From Pseudomonas frederiksbergensis (GTDB taxonomy: Bacteria > Pseudomonadota > Gammaproteobacteria > Pseudomonadales > Pseudomonadaceae), in assembly GCF_003732705.1 (NCBI RefSeq), contig NZ_MOBR01000008.1, positions 1-64,000 of the forward strand: a DNA stretch of 64,000 bases. The letters run 5' to 3'. Positions within the stretch are counted from its first letter, which is position 1, and every line of letters starts with the position of its first letter. Below, piece after piece: positions 18,919 to 27,494 of the stretch. A model generated the notes under the pieces. It was not told the origin of the DNA and ran no database searches. It was given only the letters and a program-made list of their open reading frames with translations. Position numbers and translations under genes: made by a program.

Positions 18919-19430
18919 TATGTGCGCTGCCAAACCTCAAACGCGTACGCCGGCTTTTCCCCTTCTGCCGGATTCTCGATGTTCGACACCAACTTCCACT
19001 GGTTCAAATCAAACTCTGGAAACCACGCATCCCCCACCGGGCTCAGCGCCACGCGCGTCAGATACAACCGGTCCGCCTGCGCCAACCCTTGCGCGTACAA
19101 CTGCGCCCCGCCAATCAGCATCAACTCATCGACACCCTGCTCTTTCGCCCAGGCTTCGGCGCGAACCACGGCGGCCTCCAGCGACGGATAAACCTCCGCC
19201 CCTTCCAGCACCAGATCCGCCTGACGGCTGACCACGATGTTCAACCGGCCCGGCAGCGGGCGACCGAGGGAATCCCAAGTCTTGCGACCCATGATGATCG
19301 GCTTGCCCAGGGTGGTGGCCTTAAAGTATTTGAAGTCCCCCGGCAAGTGCCAGGGCATGCTGTTGTCGACGCCGATCACGCGGTTTTCACCGAGGGCTGC
19401 GATCAGGCTGAGGGGGAGTGATTTAGTCAT
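18918..19430 (-). CDS. folA: Dihydrofolate reductase
   Basis: 170 residues. It reduces dihydrofolate to tetrahydrofolate with NADPH. Motifs: IAALGENRVIGVDNSMPWHLPGDFKYFK (Trp-His-Leu loop and the catalytic acidic position), IMGRKTWDSLGRPLPGR and LMLIGGAQLYAQ. The start at 19430 is chosen because family members begin just before this segment; the longer frame from 19496 overlaps the divergent gene's leader. The stop codon abuts a REP doublet. It functions with thyA at 32608. Confidence 0.96.
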   Translation of the reverse strand: MTKSLPLSLIAALGENRVIGVDNSMPWHLPGDFKYFKATTLGKPIIMGRKTWDSLGRPLPGRLNIVVSRQADLVLEGAEVYPSLEAAVVRAEAWAKEQGVDELMLIGGAQLYAQGLAQADRLYLTRVALSPVGDAWFPEFDLNQWKLVSNIENPAEGEKPAYAFEVWQRT

Positions 19431-19515
19431 GTCGGCGAGGATACCAGAGCCTCCCTTTTCCCGATAAGCGCCACAGCGGTTATGCTCACCGTTCATCTAA
19501 GCGACGGGATGCCGC

Positions 19516-20886
19516 GTGACTGAACTGAATAACCTCTGGCTGACGGAAACCATTCGCCTGCGCGAAGAACACGCCGGCCCTCTGGACGATCTGGAAGCCA
19601 ACCGACTGGCCCGCAGTGCCGGTGGCGATCTGCCGACCCGCATTCAACGCCGCGCCTTGTGGCTGGCCGAGCGTGACGGAATGACCAGCGCCCTCAAACA
19701 CTGGCTGCAAGGTGCACGACTGGCGCTATTGGTGCTCGCGATATTGGCCGTGGTCAGCGGCGCCGGCCTGGCGTTTGCCGCACTGGGCGACGGGCAGGTT
19801 TCGGTGAATGTGTTCTGGGCCTTGGGCAGCCTGCTCGGGCTGAACCTGATTTTGCTGCTGAGCTGGGCGTTGGGCCTGGTGTTTGCGGGTGAACATGGCG
19901 CCACGTTGGGGCGACTGTGGCTGTGGCTCAGCGAAAAACTCGCCCGGGACGCCAAAGCCGCGCAACTGGCCCCGGCGCTGCTGTTGTTGCTGCAACGGCA
20001 CAAACTCAATCGCTGGGCAGTCGGTGTACTGGTCAATAGCCTGTGGTTGCTGGCGATGCTCAGTGCCTTGGCGATTCTGCTGACCTTGATGGCGACCCGG
20101 CGCTACGGGTTCGTCTGGGAAACCACCCTGCTCAGCGCCGACACTTTCGTTGCGATGACCCAAGCCCTCGGCGCTCTGCCTTCGCTGCTCGGCTTCAACG
20201 TGCCGACCGTGGAGATGATCCGCGCCAGCGGCGACACCGCGCTCAATATCGAAAGCGCCCGACAGGCCTGGGCGACATGGCTGGTTGGTGTGTTGGTGGT
20301 GTACGGCGTGCTGCCGCGCCTGCTGTTGGCGCTGTTTTGCCTGTGGCGCTGGAAAACCGGCCAAGCTTCTTTGCGTCTGGACCTGAACCTGCCCGGTTAT
20401 GCGCAATTGCGTGAACGGCTGATGCCCACCAGTGAGCGCCTCGGGATCAGCGATGCCGCCCCGGATCAGCTTCACCGGGTCGAAAGCGCTGTCAGCGAAT
20501 TGCACAGCGAAGGCGCGCTACTGGTGGCCATCGAGCTGGACGAGCAGCGTCCGTGGCCGCCATCACTGCCAAAATCCGTGAGCAACGCCGGCATCCTCGA
20601 CAGCCGTGAGTCCCGTAACAAACTCTTGGAACAACTGAGCCGTTTCCCCCCGGCACGCTTGGCGATTGCCTGCGATCCACGGCGTTCACCAGATCGCGGC
20701 AGCCTGGCGTTGATCGCCGAACTGGCGCGCAACGCCAGCGCCACCCGCGTCTGGCTACTGCAAGCGCCAACCGGCGAAGCGCTGGATGCCGAGCGACTCG
20801 GCGACTGGCACACGGCGCTGCAACAGCTTGAGCTGCCGTTCGCCGATTGCGCGCCCATGAACTGGCTGGAGACGGGTCATGACTAA
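19516..20886 (+). CDS. DUF2868 membrane protein
   Basis: 456 residues from a GTG start. Four or more hydrophobic segments (about residues 70-95, 100-125, 175-195 and 255-280) alternate with cytoplasmic regions, and the C-terminal 150 residues are soluble and leucine-rich. It matches the DUF2868 family by sequence style. The reading frame overlaps the following DUF3482 GTPase by eight bases, so the two are surely cotranslated and probably act together at the membrane. Function unknown for both. The ORF begins 85 bases from folA and is divergent from it. Confidence 0.8.
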   Translation: MTELNNLWLTETIRLREEHAGPLDDLEANRLARSAGGDLPTRIQRRALWLAERDGMTSALKHWLQGARLALLVLAILAVVSGAGLAFAALGDGQVSVNVFWALGSLLGLNLILLLSWALGLVFAGEHGATLGRLWLWLSEKLARDAKAAQLAPALLLLLQRHKLNRWAVGVLVNSLWLLAMLSALAILLTLMATRRYGFVWETTLLSADTFVAMTQALGALPSLLGFNVPTVEMIRASGDTALNIESARQAWATWLVGVLVVYGVLPRLLLALFCLWRWKTGQASLRLDLNLPGYAQLRERLMPTSERLGISDAAPDQLHRVESAVSELHSEGALLVAIELDEQRPWPPSLPKSVSNAGILDSRESRNKLLEQLSRFPPARLAIACDPRRSPDRGSLALIAELARNASATRVWLLQAPTGEALDAERLGDWHTALQQLELPFADCAPMNWLETGHD

Positions 20887-22243
20887 GCCTTTGAAGCTCG
20901 CGGTCGTCGGCCACACCAACGTCGGCAAGACCTCGTTGCTACGCACCCTGACCCGGGATGTCGGTTTCGGTGAAGTGTCCCATCGGCCCAGCACCACGCG
21001 GCATGTCGAAGGGGCACGGTTGTCGGTGGACGGCGAGCCGCTGCTCGATCTTTACGACACGCCGGGCCTGGAAGATGCCATCGCCCTGCTCGACTACCTC
21101 GAACGCCTGGAACGTCCGGGCGAGCGACTCGACGGCCCGGCGCGGCTGGCACGGTTTCTTGAGGGCAGCGAAGCCCGGCAGCGGTTCGAACAGGAAGCCA
21201 AGGTTCTGCGCCAATTATTGGCCTCGGACGCTGGCCTGTATGTGATCGACGCCCGCGAACCGGTATTGGCCAAGTACCGCGACGAACTGGAAGTGCTGGC
21301 CAGTTGCGGCAAACCGTTGCTGCCGGTGCTGAATTTCGTCAGCAGCGCCCACCATCGCGAGCCGGATTGGCGTGAAGCGTTGGCGCGGTTGGGCTTGCAT
21401 GCGCTGGTGCGCTTTGACAGCGTAGCCCCGCCAGAGGATGGCGAACGCCGGCTCTATGAAAGCCTCGCGCTGCTGCTGGAAAACGCCCGTCCACAACTGG
21501 AGCGCCTGATCGCCGATCAACAGGCCCAACGCCTCGCCCGCCAACAAAGCGCGGCGCGGCTGATTGCCGAATTACTGATCGATTGCGCCGCGTGCCGACG
21601 CAGCGTCAGCAGCGAAGCCGAACAGGAACAACAGGCCATCAGCGAATTGCGCAAAGCCGTGCGCCAACGGGAACAGCGTTGCGTTGAAGCGCTGCTCAAG
21701 CTCTATGCCTTCCGCCCGCAGGACGCCGCGGCCAGTGACTTGCCGCTGCTCGATGGGCGCTGGGGCGATGACCTGTTCAACCCCGAAACCCTCAAACAAT
21801 TGGGGGTGCGGGTTGGCGGCGGTATCGCGGCCGGCGCGGCGGCCGGTGCCGGTGTAGACCTGCTGGTCGGCGGCCTGACCCTGGGCGCCGCTGCACTCGC
21901 CGGAGCCATCGCCGGCGGCGCTCTGCAAACCGTCCGCAGTTATGGCAGTCGCTTGCTGGGCAAGATCAAGGGCCAGCGCGAACTGACTGTCGATGACAGC
22001 GTGCTGCGGCTGTTGGCCCTGCGTCAGCGGCAACTGGTACAAGCCCTGAACCAGCGTGGCCATGCGGCGATGGACAGCATTCAGGTGGCCACGCCCCAGG
22101 ACAAGACCTGGCGCGAAGGCAAACTGCCCGAAGCGCTGAACAAGGCGCGGGCGCATCCGCAGTGGTCGTCGCTTAATCCGCAGGCGAAGTTGAGTCAGGC
22201 TGAGCGGCAGGAGCAGGTTGAGGGGTTGGCCCGGCAGCTCTGA
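20879..22243 (+). CDS. DUF3482 GTPase with glycine-zipper segment
   Basis: 454 residues. N-terminal TRAFAC-type GTPase domain with P-loop GHTNVGKTS (residues 11-19), a switch II motif DTPGLED and a candidate specificity segment NFVSS in place of the usual NKxD. A glycine/alanine-rich zipper (GGGIAAGAAAGAGVDLLVGG and following) around residues 318-352 suggests membrane insertion or oligomerisation. The C-terminal half is DUF3482. It is paired by overlap with the DUF2868 membrane protein. Function unknown; membrane remodelling or channel gating are only guesses from the architecture. Confidence 0.82.
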   Translation: MTKPLKLAVVGHTNVGKTSLLRTLTRDVGFGEVSHRPSTTRHVEGARLSVDGEPLLDLYDTPGLEDAIALLDYLERLERPGERLDGPARLARFLEGSEARQRFEQEAKVLRQLLASDAGLYVIDAREPVLAKYRDELEVLASCGKPLLPVLNFVSSAHHREPDWREALARLGLHALVRFDSVAPPEDGERRLYESLALLLENARPQLERLIADQQAQRLARQQSAARLIAELLIDCAACRRSVSSEAEQEQQAISELRKAVRQREQRCVEALLKLYAFRPQDAAASDLPLLDGRWGDDLFNPETLKQLGVRVGGGIAAGAAAGAGVDLLVGGLTLGAAALAGAIAGGALQTVRSYGSRLLGKIKGQRELTVDDSVLRLLALRQRQLVQALNQRGHAAMDSIQVATPQDKTWREGKLPEALNKARAHPQWSSLNPQAKLSQAERQEQVEGLARQL

Positions 22244-22247
22244 GCCT

Positions 22248-22350
22248 GATCGTTCCCACGCTCTGCGTGGGAATGCAGCCCGTGACGCTCTGCGTCACTG
22301 GGACGCGGAGCGTCCCTTGAGGCATTCCCACGCGGAGCATGGGAACGATC
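22248..22350. repeat. REP doublet B3 (gttcccacgc type)
   Basis: Complete doublet between convergent genes. As at folA, its last base supplies the G of the neighbouring minus-strand TAG stop. Confidence 0.85.
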
Positions 22351-22778
22351 TATGTCTGCCTATCCACCTTCAAAAACTGCTTCACCAACGCCATCACCCG
22401 ACTCCGATCCGTACGATTCGCACGCCCGTCATTGTCCACATCCGAACTCAATATCACCTCCAGCCCACCATCGTTATCCAGATCGTGAGCCGCAGCCTTG
22501 TAGGCAATCACTTCCCCCTCATGAAAATGCAGACGCACGGTTTCCGGCGTTCCATCGCCTGAAGGATTCAGCGAGAAAACCCGCAGGTGCCGTTCCTCGC
22601 TTTCGCCCACGTTGAACCATGCACATTTGAGATAGGTGTTGCCAAAGACCCTGAGCCGCTTGAGGTCAGCCGCCGTCGCATCACGCAGCAACCGCTCATC
22701 TTCATAAAACCGAAATTGCAGCGTGTCCGCCGCCCCCTGCCCGTTTCGATCCTGGGCAATCACTTTCAAGTAACGCAT
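22350..22778 (-). CDS. Small protein with two Asp-rich calcium-type loops
   Basis: 142 residues. The C-terminal third contains DLDNDG (99-104) and DVDNDG (113-118); the second continues to Asn121 and Asp124, which fits the 12-residue DxDxDGxxNxxD loop of dockerin or EF-hand-like calcium sites. No signal peptide is visible. The start at 22778 has aaggggg about eight bases upstream. It lies behind the aminoethylphosphonate genes on the same strand, but nothing in its sequence ties it to phosphonates. Function unknown. Confidence 0.7.
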   Translation of the reverse strand: MRYLKVIAQDRNGQGAADTLQFRFYEDERLLRDATAADLKRLRVFGNTYLKCAWFNVGESEERHLRVFSLNPSGDGTPETVRLHFHEGEVIAYKAAAHDLDNDGGLEVILSSDVDNDGRANRTDRSRVMALVKQFLKVDRQT

Positions 22779-22863
22779 CCATGCGCCCCCTTGGGAAAAA
22801 CACAGCATGAATCCACGGCGTAGACCATTCCATGCAACCTTTCCCAAACCTGTGTGAGACGGT

Positions 22864-23433
22864 TCAGCACGCCACGCCAGACAAAAGCCCAAATGCCTTG
22901 CGCTTCAAAATGTCGAGATCCAGCACCGGCACCCGCATTTCCTTGGCCTGCTCATCCCATTGGCGCATAAGCAAACTGATCGCGCACAACGGATCCGATT
23001 CGAAGGCCTCGGCCTCGGCCAGCGTCATCACCCCGCCCTGATACTCCAATGTCCGGCGACTGGCTTCGCTCAAGCGCTCGTAGTACCCCGGCTCTTTGAG
23101 CGTCAGATAACGCTTGGCCTGCACGTGGTACTCCACCAACCGCGCCATGCGTTCGCTGAAACCGGCGCGGCGCAAGTAGTCCGCGCCGAGGCGTTCATGG
23201 CTGACCACACCATAACCGCCCATGTTCTCGGCACTCTCGGTGCAGATGTGCCCGATATCGTGAAAAAACGCCGCCAATACCACTTCGTCGTCGAAGCCTT
23301 CGGCCATCGCCAGCTCGGCAGCCTGGGACATGTGCTCGATCTGCGACACCGGTTCACCGATGTAGTCGCTGTCGCCATAGCGCTCGTACAGCGCGAACAC
23401 CTCAGCGATCACTTGTTCATTGCGTTCCATCAT
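22864..23433 (-). CDS. PhnZ-like HD-domain mixed-valence diiron oxygenase
   Basis: 189 residues of the phosphonate-associated HDIG family. PhnZ cleaves the C-P bond of 1-hydroxy-2-aminoethylphosphonate with O2, giving glycine and phosphate. The iron ligands I recall for PhnZ (His34, His58, Asp59, His80, His104, Asp161) line up with His34, His58, Asp59, His79, His103 and Asp160 here, and the substrate-gating Tyr24 and Glu27 are at identical positions. The start overlaps the stop of the FAD oxidoreductase gene (ATGA), so the two are coupled. No PhnY hydroxylase is present, which leaves the source of the hydroxylated substrate open. Final gene of the phosphonate transcript. Confidence 0.85.
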   Translation of the reverse strand: MMERNEQVIAEVFALYERYGDSDYIGEPVSQIEHMSQAAELAMAEGFDDEVVLAAFFHDIGHICTESAENMGGYGVVSHERLGADYLRRAGFSERMARLVEYHVQAKRYLTLKEPGYYERLSEASRRTLEYQGGVMTLAEAEAFESDPLCAISLLMRQWDEQAKEMRVPVLDLDILKRKAFGLLSGVAC

Positions 23434-24563
23434 TGCTCCCCCAACAACTGCGCCACGTTACGTTCGGCCATCGCCGGCCCGACACTCATGCCCACGCCGG
23501 TGTGCATCAGCGCCACGCTTACCCCCGGTTGCGGGCGCAGGAACGAGAACGGCCCCGGTCCCTTGGACCCATAGACACCCTGCCAGCGCTCAATCACCTG
23601 AATCCCGCAACCCAAGGTCTGCTCCGCCAGTTCAATCATCCAGTCGTCCACCTGCTCGGCGTTGAACGGTGAAGGATCGCGACCGTAATGGTGGGAATCG
23701 CCGATGATCAATTCGCCGTAAGGCGTCGGGCTGATCAACAGGTGAATGCCGTTTTCATGCAGATGCGGTACGTCGCGCAGGATTTGCGCCTGGACCGCAG
23801 CGGCTTCCGGCAGGTCGGCGAATGCGCCGTAGTGCAAGCAACTCAATCCGGTGAGCAACGCGTGTTGCAGATTCAAATCGACTCGCGGCCGGGCGCGAAG
23901 CATTTGCAGGCGGCAGATTTGCGGGTTGAGCGCGGCAATCGGTTCGGCGAGCAAGGTCTGATAGTCGTGGCCGGAACAGACGATGATCTGCTGCGCGCTG
24001 AAGCTGCCGGCGGTGCTGTGCAAGCGACCGGGTTCGATGTCGCGCACCAGGGTGGAGAAGTGAAACTCGACGCCGAGTTCGCGGCGCAGGTAATCGATCA
24101 GCGCCGGAATCGCTTCACGGGAATACAGTTGCTGATCGTCCATGCCGTGCAGCGCGGCGCGATGATGGCTGAACTGGCCGCCGTACAAATCCCGCAACGC
24201 TGCACCGCGCAGCAGCTCGACGTTGTAGTTGTGTTCCACGGCGCGACCGTTGCAAAAGGCTTGCAGCAGGTGTTCTTCAGCTTCGGTACGGGCGAACAGG
24301 TACGAGCCGTTGCGCTTGAGTTGCAGGCCGGCGACGTTGGCCCAATGACCCCAGATGTCGCGGCTGGCCTTGGCCAATTCGAGCATTGGGCCTGGGGGTT
24401 GGCCGGTGACCAGGGCCTGGCCGAAGTTGCGGACCGAGGCGCCCAAAGGTGTTGCGGTGCGTTCGAAAACCGTGACTTTCAGACCGCGTTTGGCGGCGGC
24501 GTAGGCGTGGGACAGGCCGAGGATGCCGGCGCCTACGATCAGCATGTCGTGATGTTGCGTCAT
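23430..24563 (-). CDS. FAD-dependent oxidoreductase of aminoethylphosphonate operons
   Basis: 377 residues, D-amino-acid-oxidase fold. The N-terminal FAD motif is VGAGILGLSHAYAAAKRG (about residues 9-26), and the C-terminal VYGSKGPGPFSF / TGVGMSVGPAMAERN segment closes the flavin site. It matches the family seen beside PhnZ-like HD proteins and AEP transporters (TIGR03364 type). It probably oxidises an aminoethylphosphonate derivative such as N-methyl-AEP; this is inference from context. The ATG at 24563 is preferred over an upstream TTG because ggggaac then serves as the RBS. A REP doublet separates it from the transporter genes. Confidence 0.82.
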   Translation of the reverse strand: MTQHHDMLIVGAGILGLSHAYAAAKRGLKVTVFERTATPLGASVRNFGQALVTGQPPGPMLELAKASRDIWGHWANVAGLQLKRNGSYLFARTEAEEHLLQAFCNGRAVEHNYNVELLRGAALRDLYGGQFSHHRAALHGMDDQQLYSREAIPALIDYLRRELGVEFHFSTLVRDIEPGRLHSTAGSFSAQQIIVCSGHDYQTLLAEPIAALNPQICRLQMLRARPRVDLNLQHALLTGLSCLHYGAFADLPEAAAVQAQILRDVPHLHENGIHLLISPTPYGELIIGDSHHYGRDPSPFNAEQVDDWMIELAEQTLGCGIQVIERWQGVYGSKGPGPFSFLRPQPGVSVALMHTGVGMSVGPAMAERNVAQLLGEQ

Positions 24564-24576
24564 GGAGTTCCCCAAT

Positions 24577-24680
24577 GATCATTCCCACGCTCCGCGTGGG
24601 AATGAATCCCGTGACGCTCTGCGTCACAGAGGACGCGGAGCGTCCTTGGCTGCATTCCCACGCAGAGCGTGGGAACGATC
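24577..24680. repeat. REP doublet B4 (gttcccacgc type)
   Basis: Inside the phosphonate operon, between the binding-protein gene and the FAD oxidoreductase; it ends three bases before the RBS of the latter. The hairpin could stabilise the upstream transporter mRNA. Confidence 0.85.
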
Positions 24681-24704
24681 GGTCGAGCGGTCGATCGGTG
24701 TCGG

Positions 24705-25730
24705 TTACTTGGCAACCACTTTTTCGGACTTGCCGTCATAGCGCTTGCGCCACTCGGTCAGGATTTCGTCACGATTCTTCGACGCCCAGGCAAAGTCGTT
24801 CTTGATCAAACGCTGCTCATAATCCGCCGGCAATTCGGTCTGCGGCTTGGCAATGCCTGGCGAAGCGAGCACCGCGAAGTTCTCTTTATACAGCTCCATC
24901 GCCGCCGGGCTGGCCGAGAAGTCCGCCAGTTTCTTCGCCGCGTCTTCGTGGGCGGTGCCCTTGATCACGGCCGTGGCTTCGATCTCCCAGCCCAGGCCTT
25001 CTTTCGGCAGGATGATGTCCAACGGCGCGCCCTGGCGCTTCAGTTGAACCGCCGGGTACTCAAAGGAAATGCCAATCGGGAACTCACCGGAGGCCGCCAG
25101 TTTGCAAGGCTTGGAACCGGAGTGAACGTACTGGCCGATGTTCTGGTGCAAGCCATCCATGTAGGCCCAGCCCTGCTTCTCGCCGAAGGTTTGCAGCCAG
25201 GCGCTGACGTCGAGGAAACCGGTGCCGGACGAGGCCGGGTTAGGCATGACGATCTTGCCTTTGTACTCAGGCTTGGTCAGGTCTTGCCAGCTCACCGGTT
25301 TGGTCAGGCCCTGCTTTTCGGCTTCGACGGTGTTGAAGCAAATGGTCGCAGCCCACACGTCCATGCCGACCCAGGCCGGCGGGTTGGCGGCGTCGCGGTA
25401 GTTGCCGCCGATCTTGCCCAAGTCCTTCGGCGCGTAGCTTTGCAGCATGCCTTGCTGATCGAGGATCGCCAGGCTCGACGCCGCCAGGCCCCAGACCGCA
25501 TCGGCTTGCGGGCGTTCTTTCTCGGCCAGCAACTTGGCGGTAATGATGCCGGTGGAATCACGCACCCACTTGATCTCAACGTCCGGGTTGGCCTTTTCGA
25601 AGGCGTCCTTGTAAGTCTTCAGTTGTTCGGCTTCGAGGGCGGTGTACACCGTCAACTCGGTTTTCGCCGCGAAGGCGTTCAGGCTGAAAGCAGTGAGGAC
25701 AGCAGCGGCCAGGGCCAAAGGCTTGAACAT
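24705..25730 (-). CDS. 2-Aminoethylphosphonate ABC transporter, substrate-binding protein
   Basis: 341 residues with a signal peptide (FKPLALAAAVLTAFSLNAFA). The mature protein is a type II periplasmic binding protein of the ferric/AEP/spermidine-like class (LTVYTALEAEQLKTYKDAFE near the mature start). With the two-lobe permease, ATPase, FAD oxidoreductase and PhnZ-like protein it fits the PhnS2/AepX family of aminoethylphosphonate transporters. It should deliver AEP from the periplasm to the permease encoded just upstream (39-base gap). Ligand identity is inferred from the operon. Confidence 0.82.
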   Translation of the reverse strand: MFKPLALAAAVLTAFSLNAFAAKTELTVYTALEAEQLKTYKDAFEKANPDVEIKWVRDSTGIITAKLLAEKERPQADAVWGLAASSLAILDQQGMLQSYAPKDLGKIGGNYRDAANPPAWVGMDVWAATICFNTVEAEKQGLTKPVSWQDLTKPEYKGKIVMPNPASSGTGFLDVSAWLQTFGEKQGWAYMDGLHQNIGQYVHSGSKPCKLAASGEFPIGISFEYPAVQLKRQGAPLDIILPKEGLGWEIEATAVIKGTAHEDAAKKLADFSASPAAMELYKENFAVLASPGIAKPQTELPADYEQRLIKNDFAWASKNRDEILTEWRKRYDGKSEKVVAK

Positions 25731-25769
25731 GATGCGGTTCCTTTTATGGGGACAGATTTATTTATTGAA

Positions 25770-27494
25770 TCAGTTGCCAGGAGCGGTCTGCCGCCAGGCC
25801 TGGGAGCGGCGCAGCAAACCGCGCGAAGCCCAGGCCAGCAGCAGGGACACGCCCGCCGAAGTGAACAGAATCAGGGTCGACATCGCCGCCGCGCCGCCGA
25901 CGTTGCCGGCGTCGTCCATGTTCAGCACCGCCACCGCAGCGAGGATGGTGTCGGGGCTGTAGAGGAAGATCGCCGCCGAGACGGTGGTCATGGCCGAGAC
26001 GAACAGGTAGCGCACGATGTCCAGCAGCGCCGGCAGGCAGATCGGCACAGTGACCCGCAAGTAATGCCGATACAGCGGCGCCTTGAGCGACAGCGCGGCG
26101 GCTTCGAACTCGGCGTCGAGCTGACGCAGCGCGGTGGTGGCGGTCATTTGCGCGGTGGTCAAATAGTGAGCAATGGTGCAGACCACCAGCAACGTCATGG
26201 TCCCGTAGAGCACGTGCAGCGGGTTGCCGCTGAGGTTGAAGAAGAAAACGTAACCCAAGCCCAACACCAGACCCGGCACCGCCATCGGGACGAAACTGAG
26301 CATGCGCAAGGTCAGATTGAGTCCGCGCTGGCCCTTGGTTTTTTCCATCAGGTAAGCGCCAGTGAAGATCAGCACACTGCCGATCAATGCCGTGCACAAC
26401 GCCATCTTCACGCTGTTGCCGTAGGCCAGCCAGCCACCGCCCGCGGTGTCGTTGAACTGGTAATGGTTGAGCGACAGCGACAGGTTGTATGGCCAGAACT
26501 TCACCAACGACGAGTACACCGCCATGCCGAACACCAGCAGCAACACCGCGCAGATCAGCAGCACGATGGCCAGGTAGCAACCGTCCCGCAGCTTCGACGG
26601 CGCCGGTTTGAACACTTGCGCGCGGCCGCTCATGGAATCGCCGTGACGCCGACGCAGCCAGGCATCGACGCCGAAGCTGAACAGGGCCGGCAGCAGCAAA
26701 ACCATGCCGATCAACGCGCCACGACCGAATTGCTGCTGGCCGACCACAGCTTTGTAGGCTTCCAGCGCCAGCACCTGATAGTCGCCACCGACCACCACGG
26801 GCACGCCGAAATCGGTGATGGTCAACGTGAAGACTAAACAGAACGCAGCGAACACGGCCTGACGAGTCGCCGGCCAAGTGATGCTGCGAAAGGCTTTCGC
26901 CGGACTGGCGCCCATGCTTGAAGCCGCATCGAACAATCGCGCATCCGCCAACGAAAGCGCCGACAGAAGAATCATCAAGGCGTGTGGGAAGGTGTAGATC
27001 ACCTCACCCAGAACAATGCCCCAGAAGCCGTAGATATTGTCCGAGAGCAACCCGCGCAACAGGCCCTGGTTGCCGAACAGGTAAACCAGCGCGATCCCCG
27101 GCAGCATCGACGGCGCCATCAGCGGCAACAACGACATGCCGCGCCAGATACCTTTGCCCGGAATCAACGTGCGTTGCAGGGCGTAGGCAAACAGGTAGGC
27201 CAGCGGTACGACAATCGCCGCGACACTGAGGGAAACCTTCAGGCTGTTGCCGAGCAACCAGTGGAAATTCTCGCTGCTCACCAATTCACGGGCAGCCACC
27301 AGACCGCCGCCCTGCCCGGCTTCGGAGCTGAAACCGCGCCAAAAAATCGCCAGCAACGGCATCAACACCGCGACACCGAGCAGCACCAGCAACAGCAGTT
27401 TGCCGCCGACCACGAACACCCGGTCGCCGATCTCGGCACGGGAGGTCTGCCGAACCTGCTTGTGCGGTATCGGCAGCGCGAGGTTTGCGCTCAT
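25770..27494 (-). CDS. 2-Aminoethylphosphonate ABC transporter, fused permease
   Basis: 574 residues with two complete BPD-type permease halves in one chain, about 12 membrane segments. The EAA-like coupling loops appear around DAASSMGASPAKAFRSITWP (first half) and EAAALSLKAPLYRHYLRVTVP (second half). Two-lobed permeases of this size are typical of the AEP (PhnU2/AepW-like) and iron families. It overlaps the ATPase gene by one base (27494), so translation is coupled. Membrane protein of the inner membrane. Confidence 0.83.
   Translation of the reverse strand: MSANLALPIPHKQVRQTSRAEIGDRVFVVGGKLLLLVLLGVAVLMPLLAIFWRGFSSEAGQGGGLVAARELVSSENFHWLLGNSLKVSLSVAAIVVPLAYLFAYALQRTLIPGKGIWRGMSLLPLMAPSMLPGIALVYLFGNQGLLRGLLSDNIYGFWGIVLGEVIYTFPHALMILLSALSLADARLFDAASSMGASPAKAFRSITWPATRQAVFAAFCLVFTLTITDFGVPVVVGGDYQVLALEAYKAVVGQQQFGRGALIGMVLLLPALFSFGVDAWLRRRHGDSMSGRAQVFKPAPSKLRDGCYLAIVLLICAVLLLVFGMAVYSSLVKFWPYNLSLSLNHYQFNDTAGGGWLAYGNSVKMALCTALIGSVLIFTGAYLMEKTKGQRGLNLTLRMLSFVPMAVPGLVLGLGYVFFFNLSGNPLHVLYGTMTLLVVCTIAHYLTTAQMTATTALRQLDAEFEAAALSLKAPLYRHYLRVTVPICLPALLDIVRYLFVSAMTTVSAAIFLYSPDTILAAVAVLNMDDAGNVGGAAAMSTLILFTSAGVSLLLAWASRGLLRRSQAWRQTAPGN

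Noticed and set aside
24669..26837. A 722-residue open frame antisense to the phosphonate transporter genes
   Set aside because: It crosses a REP, reads as low-complexity Arg/Gln/His-rich sequence with no domain, and opposes well-supported genes. Long antisense frames are expected in GC-rich DNA.
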